In this document: positions 23,362 through 35,027 of the stretch, one piece after another
How the letters are laid out: each line of letters starts with the position of its first letter
Position numbering within the stretch: the first letter of the stretch is position 1
Origin: Orientallactaga sibirica
Lineage: Eukaryota; Chordata; Mammalia; Rodentia; Dipodidae
NCBI GenBank assembly: GCA_036365145.1
Contig: JAEOAD010000018.1
Coordinates: forward strand, 9,504,001 to 9,568,000
DNA: 64,000 nucleotides
Direction of reading: 5' to 3'
Translations under genes and position numbers: made by a program
The notes under the pieces: model-generated
The model's input: the letters and a program-made list of their open reading frames with translations, nothing else
What the model was told of the DNA's origin: nothing
Databases searched by the model: none

Positions 23362-23819
23362 GGAAGGATGGGCCGCAGAGGATGTCAATATTACTTTTGA
23401 AGATCAATAGAAAATAAACAAATTTGCACAGAACACGAGTAGAATCATGGAGCAGAAGGAAGAAATATAAGTAAAATGTAGCAACTCCAGAATTTAAGAG
23501 ATGCTTATGATGACATCCTTTTTGCTGGGGATGACTGCTTGATGATACTGTATCAAATCAGAGATGTTTTCATTAGCCACTCTCAAGAAGAAACCCAAGA
23601 AATGTTAGAAGAAGAAAAAAAAAACTTGCAAGAAGAAATTGGAGACTTAAAATCCAGGGTGGCATCAATTCAGCGGACTTAGCAGATTTGAAAGTTCAGT
23701 TATGTGCAAAATTTGGCAGCAACATAAACCTGGAAACTGATGAGAGTTAAACATTTTATAATACATTTTGAATTTGTTTATTAAACTTGAATATTATTTA
23801 AAATAAAATAAAAAAAAAA
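23362..23819 (+). pseudogene. PFDN4: Processed pseudogene of prefoldin subunit 4
   Basis: A near full-length, intronless copy of PFDN4 mRNA. Prefoldin is a cytosolic hexameric co-chaperone that hands unfolded actin and tubulin to the chaperonin CCT; subunit 4 is a beta-type coiled-coil subunit of about 134 residues. Frame segments read AEDVNITFEDQ (about 23,376), then from 23,500 DAYDDILFAGDDCLMILYQI and VFISHSQEETQEMLEEEKKN, and finally LADLKVQLCAKFGSNINLE before TAA at 23,748-23,750. An ATTAAA signal at 23,780 and an A-rich tail to 23,819 mark a retroposed mRNA. Breaks: in-frame TAG at 23,408 and TAA at 23,468, a one-base deletion near 23,480-23,495, another near 23,677. Translation cannot give prefoldin. 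It sits inside an L1 copy. Confidence 0.9.
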
Positions 23820-25050
23820 CCTAATGGCAACATGGATCAGTTCCATACAAACCTTCTTCTTTGATACCATTCTTCAAGTCAGTACCCTCAATAGGGGGGT
23901 GGGGGAACTGAACAGAAGAGCTCCCTAAAAGGTGGAGAAAACATAACCCTGAAACCATGACCTCTGGCTGGAAATTCCCAACATGAGAACTGAATTCCTC
24001 ACAACAGTGATCTGTCAGTCAGGGAGATAAGATATCCCCAAAATGATACACACCAAAATCCTTTGAAAGATCTAAAAGTAAGTCTATTGCTGAAGACACC
24101 ACAGTCTGTAGCCATAGAATGGTTAAGTGACCATGCAGGAACTCAGAGGGACTCCAGTTACCTCTTGGCTAGTCATCATAGTGCTGGAAAGTGCTTGGAG
24201 AGAGGCTGGAAAATAAGTTACCTACAGATTGCATAAATAGAAGATTCTACCAGTTACAAAATCAACCAGCTGAGCAAGAAGAATACACTTGTGCAATAGT
24301 GACACATAGCTGATGTTGGTAACCAACTGCTCACAGATTAAACATGAAACCCACTCAGTGGGAGAGAAGTCATATCGGGCTCTGGGAACCAAGCCAGATT
24401 TTCTAGAACAGGAAACCAATAGGCTCCACAGAGAATCTCCACTGCTCTTTAACTAAGAAGACTGGCTATACACATCAATATATCTTTCTAATAACTAGGT
24501 TTATCATCTTTTATTCAAACTGTTTTCACTTTTGGTTAGAGAATCTGTTCTATCAAACAGATGGGGGAAAATGCTAAAGAGAAGAAGAATACATCAACAC
24601 ATCAAAAAAAGACAGCCTTTTGTCTACCATGAGATGTGTCACCTCCACCTCAGGTCCAAAAGTCATTAGAGAGGAAGTAGTTACATGAATATTGACAGAC
24701 ACTGTGGTTACTCAGAGCTCATCAAAACAGGAATACAGATTCTAGAGAGAAAGTAACACTAAATCAGATTTCTATCTTGTGTGATAAGATTCAGGAAACA
24801 TTATGGAAGAGGGGACAGGAAGACTGTAAGAGCATCAAGGTGGTTGGGAATAACCTGAGACACTGTGTTTCCCCCCATCACTGCAGACTGACTGTGGCCT
24901 CTTGGTCCCCACAACAAATACCAGTAACACCACTGAAGACCCTCAAGACTCTCCATAGAATTTGGACAGGGGAGAGGAAGACCAAGAGTACAAATATTTT
25001 ATTTAAAACAAGCAAATAAATAATAATAACAGTAATAATAATTTAAAGAG
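23820..25050 (+). mobile_element. L1 3' UTR, continuation after the PFDN4 insertion
   Basis: Aligns in order with the L1 3' UTR at 45,600-46,760 (for example 'tattgctgaagacaccac' against 'tattgctgaaaacaccac') and ends in an A-rich tail with AAATAAATAATAATAA near 25,040. Confidence 0.8.
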
Positions 25051-25439
25051 TCTCTTCTCTCAAGGGGTTCTTACTCCTACTAAGCTTAGGGATGGCTTTT
25101 GGAGAATTTCAGCAACTTCCTGAGACTTGCCAGGTCCTGAACCCTGTTTACTTCTTGAGAGGTAAATGAGTCTATATTTTAATTTGAAACTCCTAGGAGC
25201 CTCCCTCCAAAACAAAATGTTGCAATTGGGAAAAACTGCTATATAACACAGTGGAATAGAGTGGTTCTCAACTGGATAAATTAGTTCTTTGAGTCATAAT
25301 GACCTGACTACCAAATCTAAATTTTAGCTGGGCAGCATCAGAACTGTACTATCTTCATTGCATGTATATGTGTGTATTATGTGTGCATGTATATATGTGT
25401 GTATTCTCACATGCGTATGCATGTGAGTGCAAGCCATAG
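25051..25439. other. Unassigned sequence with a GT/AT-rich patch
   Basis: Contains a degenerate TGTATGTG-rich stretch at 25,361-25,430 that probably belongs to the tail of the next SINE. Confidence 0.4.
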
Positions 25440-25690
25440 GTAGATGTTAGGTGTCTTTCTCAATCTTTCCCTACCATTTTATTGAGACAGGCTTTCTTGC
25501 TTGGGCTCAGTGCTTGCCCTGAAGATCCCCTGTGAGTGCCTCCTGAGTGCAGGGATTCCAGGAAGCCACCACATGCACCTGGCATATATTTGGATGCTGG
25601 GGGTTCCAACTCAGGTTCTTTCACAACCTACCAAGTCATCTTCCCATCATCGTGTCTCTTACACAGTAGGGATTACAGGACCTACATGAC
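25440..25690 (-). mobile_element. B4-type composite SINE, divergent
   Basis: 'cagggattccaggaagccac' (B1-like) followed by 'ggggttccaactcaggttct' (head region) in reverse order. The upstream GT-rich patch fits the B4 tail. Confidence 0.45.
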
Positions 25691-25765
25691 CATATTACTA
25701 TGAGGATTAAATGAGATCTGTAAGTAGAATGCATAATATAATCCAGGTGTATGATAAAAGCTACA
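25688..25765 (+). mobile_element. MIR fragment (3' part)
   Basis: 'actatgaggattaaatgaga' matches the well-known MIR phrase 'tgaggattaaatgaga'. Short. Confidence 0.5.
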
Positions 25766-26470
25766 TGAGGGTAAATGATTGATTTCATTACTGAGATATG
25801 ATGATAATGTTTGTATTTTAACTTAAAGTTTAGATAATAACCTTTGAGTAGTCAAAACATTTTGTGTTTTATTAATAATTATATATATTTATATAAAGAG
25901 TAATTACAACATATAAGGTCATAGTAAATAACATGCTATCAATAATTTCAATTGTTGTTTGACAGTCTTGACACTAACCCATTGTACTCTTTGAGGAAGT
26001 ACTGAAATTTGATGAATGGCTTATGACTTTTTAACCAGGCTCTTTGTGTCATTGTACCTAGGTGAAGTTTTACTGGAGGGTATGACACAAAGGGAGGGGT
26101 TGCAATAAAATCTAATAATCTAATACCCTTGAGAATTAAGCAGATGAATCATTTTGACCACCAAAACAGTAGACCATCATGACTACAGAGCGTTAAGATT
26201 TGGCAATTCCTGATTAAAAGTCAGGAGGGCCATAAAACCAGTGTCTATGAATGTTACAAAGAGCATCCACTTAGTTAAGTAATAAGGATTTCCCCAAGGG
26301 TTCTGGAGTGCAGGATCCATCACACACTTTTCATGTACCACAGAATGCAGCTGCAGAAAGGCAATGTAAAGCATGCCTTAATCATTACACAGAGGCTAAT
26401 GATTTGTACTGACAGCCTCTAGCTTTTGGACTTAACTACTCATCACTATCTAATAGACTCCCTGTTGCCA
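25766..26470. other. Unassigned sequence; unclassified repeat segment near 26,160
   Basis: About 50 bases at 26,158-26,208 recur at 34,674-34,720, so part is an unclassified interspersed repeat. A 63-codon minus-strand frame (26,374-26,183) overlaps its end; no protein recognised. Confidence 0.4.
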
Positions 26471-26479
26471 CTTTTAGCC

Positions 26480-27020
26480 ATTCTAATCCCATATGGGAGC
26501 CACAGTGGCCTTTAAAAAATATAACTGGGCCTTGTTATTCACTTACTTGAAGCCATCTGATAAACTTCCCTTGTGCTTTGAAGTAAATACAAAACCATTA
26601 GGTTGGGCTTTGAGGCTCAGCATGATCTGTGTCTGCTCACCTCTCCAGCCTGGTCTCAGACCTCCCATCCTTATCTCTGCCCTCCAGACATCCACCACTC
26701 TTCAGAGCCAAGATACAATTCTCTCTGTCCCCTTTGGAAAGAGGAAGCTTTTGTACTTACTGCTGTTAAGACCTGGGCTGCTGTGCTGTTTCTTTGTAAG
26801 GGTGCTTCCTGCCCATTCTTTAGCTCTTAGCTTAAATGTCATCACCTTATTGAGCTTTAGTTCACTGTCCCCTAGGCATTCTGAATCCTTGCTTTTAAGG
26901 CACAGAACCTTTCATTTTTAAAGACATAAATGGTCTGCTTCTTTCTTTATTCACTAGCTGTTGCAGCTCCAGAAGAAAAAGACTGAGTCAATTTGCTTGT
27001 TAACATATGTATCCAGGTAT
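26480..27020 (+). mobile_element. L2 LINE 3' fragment
   Basis: 'cagcatgatctgtgtctgct', 'cctctccagcctggtctcag', 'gctcttagcttaaatgtcat' and 'tttattcactagctgttgca' follow the L2 3' region in order. An ancient mammalian repeat unusually well kept for a rodent. Incidental open frames cross it. Confidence 0.65.
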
Positions 27021-27174
27021 TTCAGCATTTGGCACTTATGTGGTAATCTGCAAATCAATACCCCGGAATTCCAATAGTCTAGTGAATCTGAATTCAGAAC
27101 TTCCAATGGAGCAGACCCTGAACTGACACTGCATGTAGCTTTCCACATTTATTCCTTATGCTAAGCCTTACAAA

Positions 27175-27260
27175 GATGAGTAATGCCATGCTTATTTATA
27201 GATGGGGAGGCTGAGGCAAGAGTATTTATAGATTTAATTTAGGATCACTGGCTAGTAAAG
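27175..27260 (+). mobile_element. MIR-like fragment
   Basis: 'atttatagatggggaggctg' then 'ggatcactggctagtaaag' resembles the reverse MIR core ('acagatgaggaaactgaggc'). Confidence 0.5.
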
Positions 27261-27769
27261 GGAGAGCTGTGTTCATTCTTGGGCAGTGTAGGTTACTGTG
27301 AATCTTGTAATTGCACAAAGGCACACAGGAATCTTTGACCCATCTCATCAGGAGACACTTGTCAGTCTCTAAGACTTTGTTAAAGTATCAGCCAAGGATC
27401 AGTCATTCTGTGAGATCCTCCACTCAGTCTAAATGATGTTTCCACTATGATCATTGTCTACCTGCATGCACTTCAAATAGAGCCTTTGCACATAATTTTT
27501 GGTCTTGAATAATTGTCTGTGTGCTCCTCCCACATGGTCTATGGTAAACTATTTTGCTCCCTTTCTCCTCTGTTCTTCCTCTTCACAATAATAAATGCTG
27601 AGTACATGCACTATTACAATTTTGTTATACAGTGTAAATATAACAGTGAACAGGAGAAATAAGTTCTCTGGCAGAGAAATCCTCTTGGAGTTCTAGTTCA
27701 TAGGGAATAGAGGTCAGCATAGATCATTCCAATCACTTAACAAATTTAAAATGATTGGGGTCAGAAGGG
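27261..27769. other. Unassigned sequence
   Basis: Nothing recognisable. Confidence 0.4.
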
Positions 27770-27920
27770 ATATATTTTAGACAAGGTGGTCAGGGAGAGT
27801 CTTTCTGTGGAGGTGACATTTGAACAAAGACCCAAAGCTAAGAATATCTGGTATTCCACATGTGGGACACAGAGCAGAAGCTTTAGTCTGAGAATGACTA
27901 GGACAGAAGTGTTAAGGACA
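27770..27920 (-). mobile_element. L2 LINE fragment
   Basis: 'gtggtcagggagagtctttc' and 'gaggtgacatttgaacaaag' are the reverse complement of the L2 'ggccttccctgacca' region. Confidence 0.6.
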
Positions 27921-28389
27921 GAAGACAGGCGTGTTGGACCTAAGATGTGTCCTTAGAAATCAGGAACACACTTTGTAATCTAACCCATGATAGTTTCTGT
28001 AATACAAACCTATGCAGAACCCTATTTTCTTTAAAACGCCAGATAATGGGCCTGCCAGGGAGAAATTTCCTTCTAGCCAGTTCAGGAAGAGTGGTGGTGA
28101 TCATAGTGTGAAAAATTGCCAAACCTTTACTCAGGTTTCCACAGGCTGCTCAAGAGGTCTGGGTTACATAATCCACAAGTTAATAAAGACCAATGTCCTT
28201 TGTGAAAGGAGCTGACCTCCTCCAGACAGAACAAGAGAGTAAGGAGACAAACACAAACTGTGTGCCCTTCTTTCTCTGAAAAACTTGAAGTAAAAGCTTG
28301 ATTTCCATAGGTAATTTCTACTATTCTGAGCAAGAAATGGAATTTGTAGAAGTGCCCAGCCAGTTTAGATGTGCTTGCTCTCCATCTTT
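27921..28389. other. Unassigned sequence
   Basis: Nothing recognisable. Confidence 0.4.
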
Positions 28390-28745
28390 TGCAGCTGCCT
28401 CCTCATTGCTGGGACAAATATTTGACCAGAACCAGTTTATGGGAGGAAAGGGTTTATTTTAGGCTTACAGATCCCAGGGGAAGAAGCATCAGCATGGCAG
28501 AGGAAGCTGGTTCACTTCATCATACATTCATAGCAGAGACAAAAGCCAACACCAGCAAGGATGAATAGCCAGAGCTCAAGTTGGCTCTCCATACACAGCA
28601 TAGTAGGATTAGACACAAGATTCACCCCTAGGCAAACCTCTTCCACCAGGGGTCTGCCTGCTAAAGATTTCAATAGGAAGCTTAATCTTAATCAAAACTA
28701 TGTTAGCCCATGGGGGACATATATTTGAATTAAACCACCATACCA
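28390..28745 (-). mobile_element. MaLR-type LTR
   Basis: On the minus strand it starts 'tatggtggtttaattc' and carries 'atgtcccccat' and 'aataaaccctttcc', closely matching the plan of the complete MaLR at 52,754 ('tgtggtggtttgattc', 'tgtcccccat'). Confidence 0.7.
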
Positions 28746-29694
28746 TCCTTCCCCCATCCTATCTTCTATTGTTCTAATTCTTTCATCTTTTTTGAGATAG
28801 TCATGCCATATAATCATATGCCTGTGAATCATTTCTCTAAGGATTTGGAACCAAGGCAGAAAATCAGAGCACAGTGGATGGAGGAAAAAAGGAGATAAAA
28901 CTGAACATGTGGGGCATTTGATTCTAGAGGATCCTGCAGGTCACAGCAAGGATTTGGACTATATTCCTCCAAAACTTATAAGTGGATAGCATAGTCTTGC
29001 TTACGTGTTTTTGAAAACATGTAAGAGTCTTTGCTATGCACTAGGTAATTGATGCCTGTTTACTGATAAATTGCAGGCTTGTATGTTCTCACTATCAGGT
29101 TTTATTCCCCAAGTAAGTCAAACATTGACCACATGCATTATCCATTGATAAATGCTTGTGGTGGATTCAATTAGCCCTCACTAGCTTTTCCATTCATCCC
29201 AGAAACTTCTTTTTCTCCTAGGACTCTCCTCCTCTCCCCTCTGGCACTATTTTTATTGAGTGTGGGTTAAGAGTGTACTGTTAACTATGACTGAAGAGTT
29301 GATTTAGTAAGACAGCATTTCTGAAATTATTCTGTGGCTGAATTGAAGAAAGAAATCTTTTTTCAAAGTAATTAAAGTTTGAACATTTTTCAGGATAGTC
29401 TTTTGCATTATCTCTGTTCACAAGCACTGCAAAGTAAAATTGGGGCTATTTAAATGGAAACGCTAAAATTTAAGCCTTTCTACACAAGCCTTTGGGCTTT
29501 TACCCATTGAGAATAATTATGCACACTAAAATTGTCAATCTCAAGAAAGAGTGTTATTAATCTTCTATGAGAGCCAAAGTTCAGCCTTGAATTGGTGGAG
29601 TGGATGGTGGTGGGAGTGAAGGATCATGAGCAAGCAGAAGGCAGGGCATGATAGCTTCTTGCCAACCAAGAATGTACCATTATCCCTTTCTTTA
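28746..29694. other. Unassigned sequence
   Basis: About 950 bases with no recognised feature. Confidence 0.4.
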
Positions 29695-29908
29695 AAAATT
29701 GTTTTATTTTATTTCTTTAAGGGAGAGGAGAGAAAGAGACAGATAAAGACACAGAGGGAGAATGGTTGCACCAGGGTCTTCAGTCACTGCAAATGAAGTC
29801 CAGACAAGTGCCACCTTGGTGTAGCTTACGTGGGTCCTGGGGAATTGAACTTGGATCCTTTGGTTTTGCAGGCAAGTGACTTAACTGCTAAGCAGTTTCT
29901 CCAGCCCC
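29695..29908 (-). mobile_element. B2-superfamily (DIP-like) SINE
   Basis: Reverse copy: TTTATTTTATTTC start, GA-rich run, 'tttgcaggcaagtgacttaa' and 'agtttctccagcccc'. Confidence 0.85.
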
Positions 29909-30518
29909 ATTCTCCCCTTCTTGCTGAGGTCCTTTAAAAACTTCAGAATAGCAATGGACTAAGTAAAGTAAAAACAATGACTAATTTTGTAAGTTTTATA
30001 CTAAGTGTTCCTTAGCTTAGTACTTATAAGATCTTACATAATTTTCTGCCACTTGTCTAAAAACTCTCTCAACCCTCAGATAATATTGAGAAATTAAGCA
30101 GGCCAGACAGAAGTGATCCACATAAGAAGTGTTTTCTGAAATGTTCCCTTACTCAAAGTTAATAAAGACCATTCTGAATGGGCACCAAAAGTCATTAGCT
30201 GAAGAAACTAGAAGCAAACTCAAGCCCAAAATTTCAAAATGAAGAATGAAAATTAAGACAGAGCTAGAAATGAGATAGGGACATGATTTGAAGATGAAAG
30301 CAATTAAAACCAGAGGGGACAGATTCATTGAGTAGTGCTTCCTAGCACGATGATACAGGCATCTTTAAGGCATGCAGATCTTGCCTTAGGACAGACACTA
30401 AGATTGTGGTTCTTGTACTTGTTGGAATTAATTCAATTCAATTGAAGGGTCACCTTCAATTTGTATAGAAGCCCTCAGGTTCATTTGTCAGGTTTAGAAG
30501 GCTGCTTTTTCTTTCCTT
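29909..30518. other. Unassigned sequence
   Basis: Nothing recognisable. Confidence 0.4.
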
Positions 30519-30528
30519 TATTTTTAAT

Positions 30529-30755
30529 ATTTTATTTATTTGTATTTATTTATTTGAGAGAGATTCAAAGAGAGAGAAAGCAAGAGAGACAGAAAGAGGG
30601 AGAGAGATTGGGTACACCAGGGTCTCTAGCCACTGCAAATGAACTCCAGACACACTCGCCACCTTGTGCATCTGACTTACATGGGTACAGGAATTGAATC
30701 TGGGTCCTTAGGCTTTATAGGAAAGCACAATAACTAAGCAATCTCTCCAGCCCTA
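30529..30755 (-). mobile_element. B2-superfamily (DIP-like) SINE with target duplication
   Basis: Reverse copy with TTTATTTATT start, GA-rich run and 'gcaatctctccagccct'. Exact flanking duplications 'ttatttttaat' lie at 30,518-30,528 and 30,756-30,766. Confidence 0.9.
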
Positions 30756-30766
30756 TTATTTTTAAT

Positions 30767-31985
30767 TGTTTTGGTGTGGCATCTTGATGTGGAAGACTTT
30801 AATATCTATCTGGCAGGTAGATTTCAGGAATAACAAATAGATTCTACGTTTCTGACATAAATGTGTAATTACAAACCTATCTATACACATGCATGAATAT
30901 GTACACACCTTCATGAGACAGCTGTGTAATAACTGGGAAAGTGGGGAGACAAAACTGACTGAAAAGCTGGTCTATATACATAGGCATACAATTTTTCTGG
31001 AAGAATGCAAGATTGTTTCACCTGTGGTACCAAAACCTTGGGGTGCAGAAACCCTTGAGGTCAAAGGGTGCTGTTCTGATATGGAAAGGTGCTCTTTCCT
31101 TACCCTCACCTTGTGACAAAATTTAGCATAGAGTCAAAGAGCAAAGGTGCTTTCCTGGCACTATAATTTACATTTCAAAGTTATGCTCAAGCTGAGTGTG
31201 GTGGATCAGGCTGAGTCAGGTGGCAGAATCAGGAGTTAAAATGTATCTTCCTCTACATGAGATCCTGTCCCTCCCTCAGTTGAAAACATTAATTCAGGAA
31301 AAATGTACCTAGGTCTGTGTATTTGTAAATTCATTTTAGGTTTTAAAGAATGTTCTATTTCAACTATTGAACCTACTTCATCCCTACCACATCCAGAACA
31401 TTGAGCCAACTGTATGACAAAAGACTTTTCTATTTTAACCTAGGAGCAACTGAGAAGGCATTCAGGTGTTTCTGTGATATGTCTATCCACCCCCACCTAC
31501 CCCCATCCCCACTACAAAGACTGAGAAGTATTCATGAATCATACTTTCACTTTCTTAAAATGTCTGACATCTCTCTCTTATGCCTACCACTCCTATCTGA
31601 TTCCTTTGCCTCATGTAAATATCTTCCTCTAATCAGAAATGGGGTTCTTCCTTCTATTCTAGTCCACACATGCTATCATCAGGTGGACAGTCCAGCAAAT
31701 AGGTATTGAATTCCACAGTATAAAATCAAATAGATTTGAATATATTGTATATATGTACACCTGAATATATTTATAAATGACTGCAAAAATTTGAAGCAAT
31801 TAAACTAAATATATATTTCTCCAAAATCTTTATGCCTATATTATACTCTTCCTGAATTCATAGTTGTGAGGTTATATTGCTGTCCACTTCAACCATGTAA
31901 TGTAAGCTGAAAGAGGAGTACTGTTTTCCTTTCTTTCTTTTGTACTCTCTTCATTCCTTCCTTCTTTCCATTCTATTCCTTCCTC
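30767..31985. other. Unassigned sequence
   Basis: A degenerate 'gctgagtgtggtggatc' at 31,190 may be a fragment of B1. Nothing else seen. Confidence 0.4.
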
Positions 31986-32334
31986 TGTGATAGTTTGAAT
32001 TTATTATCCCAAAGTCTCAGCTGTTTCACTAAAATTGAGCTTGAAACTTGAGTCCCTAGTGGAGCAGGCAGGTCTTTAATACAGGGTTGTTTTACTGGGG
32101 TCAGGGGCATGTCTGAGGCTAGCCCTAAGGTGTGGAGCTCTGGCCATTTGTGGGTTACTGTTTTTGCTCTGTGATGGTGTATCTCTGCTTGGATCTGTAA
32201 AATGAGCATACTTCTTTTGCCATTGATGGTGTTCCCCTGGAATTTATAAATCTAGAATAAACCTTTTTTTCCTATAAGCTGCTTTTGGTTTTTCCTATAA
32301 GCTGGTGTTGTCCAGAAATGGGAAGTTGACTACA
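31986..32334 (+). mobile_element. MaLR-type solo LTR, older
   Basis: Begins 'tgtgatagtttgaatt', has the AATAAA signal in 'tctagaataaacc', and ends 'gttgactaca'. A 'cctataagctg' segment is duplicated at 32,271 and 32,294. The flanks show no matching 5-mer. Confidence 0.65.
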
Positions 32335-32409
32335 ATATCCTCCTTCTTCCCTCACTTCCATACCTCCCTCCTTTCCATCCTTCCTTCCATCCTTTCTTCC
32401 TTCCTGTCT

Positions 32410-32605
32410 TTGACTTGGGGCTGAACCTTGGGCCTCACACAAGCTAGGCAAGTTTTCTAACATTGGGATATATCCCTAGCCCTCCTATTACTTTTTAATC
32501 TTGAAACAAGGCTGTCACTAAGTTGCCTAAGCAAGCCTTGACCTCCTACTCAACCTCAGGAGTGGCTAGAATTATAGACCTGCAGCACCAGACCCTGCAG
32601 TACTA
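32410..32605 (-). mobile_element. B1-ID composite SINE
   Basis: On the minus strand a B1-like half ('aggtcaaggcttgcttagg') with an A-rich linker is followed by an ID-like half ('agggctagggatatatccc ... gcctagcttgtgtgaggcc'). Old copy. Confidence 0.55.
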
Positions 32606-32689
32606 CTATTGTGAAGGTTTATGATGTAAATTTACATTATCGGTCACCATTATGCACATTTGAATGTTTAGAAGAATTTAAAATAAGCA

Positions 32690-33060
32690 TTATATTAGAT
32701 TTCTATCCCTGTGATAAAATATTCATGATAAGCAATTGAAATTTGGGCTCAAGTTTTCCAAGGTTAGGTTTACAGTTCATTGCTGTGTTGATCATGAGTC
32801 CATGTTGAGACAGAACGCCCTGGTGGCAGAAGCATGTGGCAAAAGCTACTAAGAAGATGGACAGGAAGAAGAGAATGTGGTAATGGAATGGACCAGAAAT
32901 GACCCCAAGGATGTGTTTAAAGTGACCTAATCCTCCAGGTGGGCTCGACTTCCTTAAATGTTCACTTCCCAAAAGAAAGACACCAGCGATGTACCTGGGC
33001 CTCAACACAGATCCTGGTGGTGGGCAGGGGGAGGGCATTTCATATTCAAATCATAACACA
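32690..33060 (-). mobile_element. MaLR-type LTR, older
   Basis: The minus strand begins 'tgtgttatgatttgaat'. The plus strand shows the 'tctatccctgtgataaaata' end common to this family. Confidence 0.55.
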
Positions 33061-33545
33061 CATATACAATGCCAATTGAATAATGTTCATATGGATAGGA
33101 CTAAATTCAGTACAATATGTAAATAGAAGGTTTGCCTACTTAACCTCATTACTAATTGCAATGCTTCCATTGTAGGGCTTCTTCAACTCTGTCATTCCTC
33201 TTTGTTCCAGAAAAGACCCTTTAATACATTGTATTTGAAAATCAGTGTGGGATACTCAAAAGAGTACTGTGGAACTCTGCTCTTTGGGCATGGCTCTTGG
33301 AATCAGAGTGGTTGTGATTACGTGTATGAATTCCTCACATTCCTTTACATTCTTCAACATTCCCTTACAGAAGATGCTCAGCAGACCTGTACCTGACAGG
33401 AGGCACTCTTGTCTGTTCCCACCTCCCAGTAATCCTGACCCAGTGGCATGGAGTCTTGGGAGGCATTGAAATATAGAGGGGACAGAAGGTTGATTGGGGA
33501 TGCAGCTCATAGGACTTTTCAATGATGTAGCTGTTTTTTAGATTA
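33061..33545. other. Unassigned sequence
   Basis: Nothing recognisable; overlapping short frames on both strands at 33,200-33,520 have no support. Confidence 0.4.
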
Positions 33546-34860
33546 TCTAAGCACCTGTAAGTAACCCTTCCCCAATGTTACTGTATCCAAGCCCAATAAA
33601 CTATTCTTTCAACAAGGTGGACTTGGATGGAATCATTTATTTGATCTGTCATTGGTGCTCTATCAGGAAAAGTATATAATACTTGGCACTCAAAAGGGTT
33701 ACCACAAAGATGAGTTTTGGAGGAGCAATTACATGCCCCTGCTATGAGTAATAAGAGATGCAATTGAGACTGATCTGTCTAAGCATGGAAACTCCATAGG
33801 GGTACTGTTGATATGACCATTTTTGTCCATTTGGTATGAGATAGCACTCCTGCTTGTTGGAAAGGTTGCCTAGCTCCTGCTGTGGTTGATAAAACATGAA
33901 CCTGAGACTGAGCTGTTTGTCCAGCATGAAAGCTAATGGAGAAAATCCATATGTAGCAATTTACACTATGTGTGTTATACTCCTTGATAAATGGTGTGTG
34001 ACATTTGAGTCTGGAGAATACCCTAGAAATTGTGGGCAGATGAAAGACATTATTGAAATGGAATTATAAGGAAAATGTGGAGGTGGGTGAACAGACTTTC
34101 CTGTAGGTGATAAGGCAAGCAATTGAGATTTCTGCTCAGAGGAACCTTACCACTATAAGGGAGGCATTATAAGAGAAATAGCCTCCTGCATGTTCATCTC
34201 TGATTTGGCAGGTAAATTAGATAATAAAAATGATTGTTTCTTTGATCTTTCTCATAGCTGAAAGCAGGAAGATGTAGAGATTCTAATTAGATCTGTTCTA
34301 AATAGCTCCTCTTGAGATGGAAAACCCTGGTACCCATGGGAACAATTGGGTAGTAAGGAGGAAGAAAATGAAGTAGCAGGATGTAGAGACACCTTAGCCT
34401 TATGGCACTCACCTGTGAAACCTAAGGACTCAGTTTTGATTCCCCAGTACCCATGTAAGCAGTTGCACAAGGTGGCAAGTGCATCTGGAGAGATAACTGT
34501 GTTCACTGAAGTAAGGAAGGATGTTAATTTAGCAGGGACTGTGGATGTGGTTTTACTGTTCCCTGTAGTGGGTCATGATCTTAATGACATGGAAGAGGCT
34601 ATGGGGGATCTGTATGACTTATATTGGTATGGAAACCAGGTACTTAAAGTTCTAAAACAATCACAGGGATTGACCACCAAAACAGTAGACCACTATGACT
34701 ACAGAGCAATATGACTTGGCAAAGAAAAAAGCAAAGAAGGGGTCTTTCTGGGTCACTCAAAGGCAAACGTGGAAAGATGTGTGACAAGCTGGCATACCTA
34801 AAGAAAACAAAACAATAACAGAATGACACATTTATACTTTTGAGTTTCCAGAAAGGTTCT
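33546..34860 (+). mobile_element. Possible degraded LTR-retroelement region
   Basis: 'ctgtaagtaacccttcccc' with 'agcccaataaactattc' near 33,590 resembles the polyadenylation region of a rodent LTR, and a segment near 34,674 recurs at 26,158. No gag or pol domain is recognised; a 122-codon frame (34,346-34,714) runs partly through a SINE. Speculative. Confidence 0.25.
34390..34492 (+). mobile_element. Partial B2-superfamily SINE
   Basis: Internal part only: 'cctgtgaaacctaaggactc', 'gattccccagtacccatgta', 'gtgcatctggag'. Head and tail are missing. Confidence 0.7.
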
Positions 34861-35027
34861 AGTGCCTCAAGAACAGTTTATCAAAGAGTTGAAGACGTGT
34901 AGGTGATTCCCAATGTGCCTACTGTTGGGTAGGAAGGAGCTCTAATGGGTTTCCCCAGCCACTTTCCTAGTGAGGTGGGCAGGATGGCTGCAGAGGAACA
35001 CTTAGGGTCAAAAAGATGATCCATTCG

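Noticed and set aside
34346..34714. 122-codon plus-strand frame
   Set aside because: Part comes from a truncated SINE and no domain is recognisable; considered only as possible retroelement remains.
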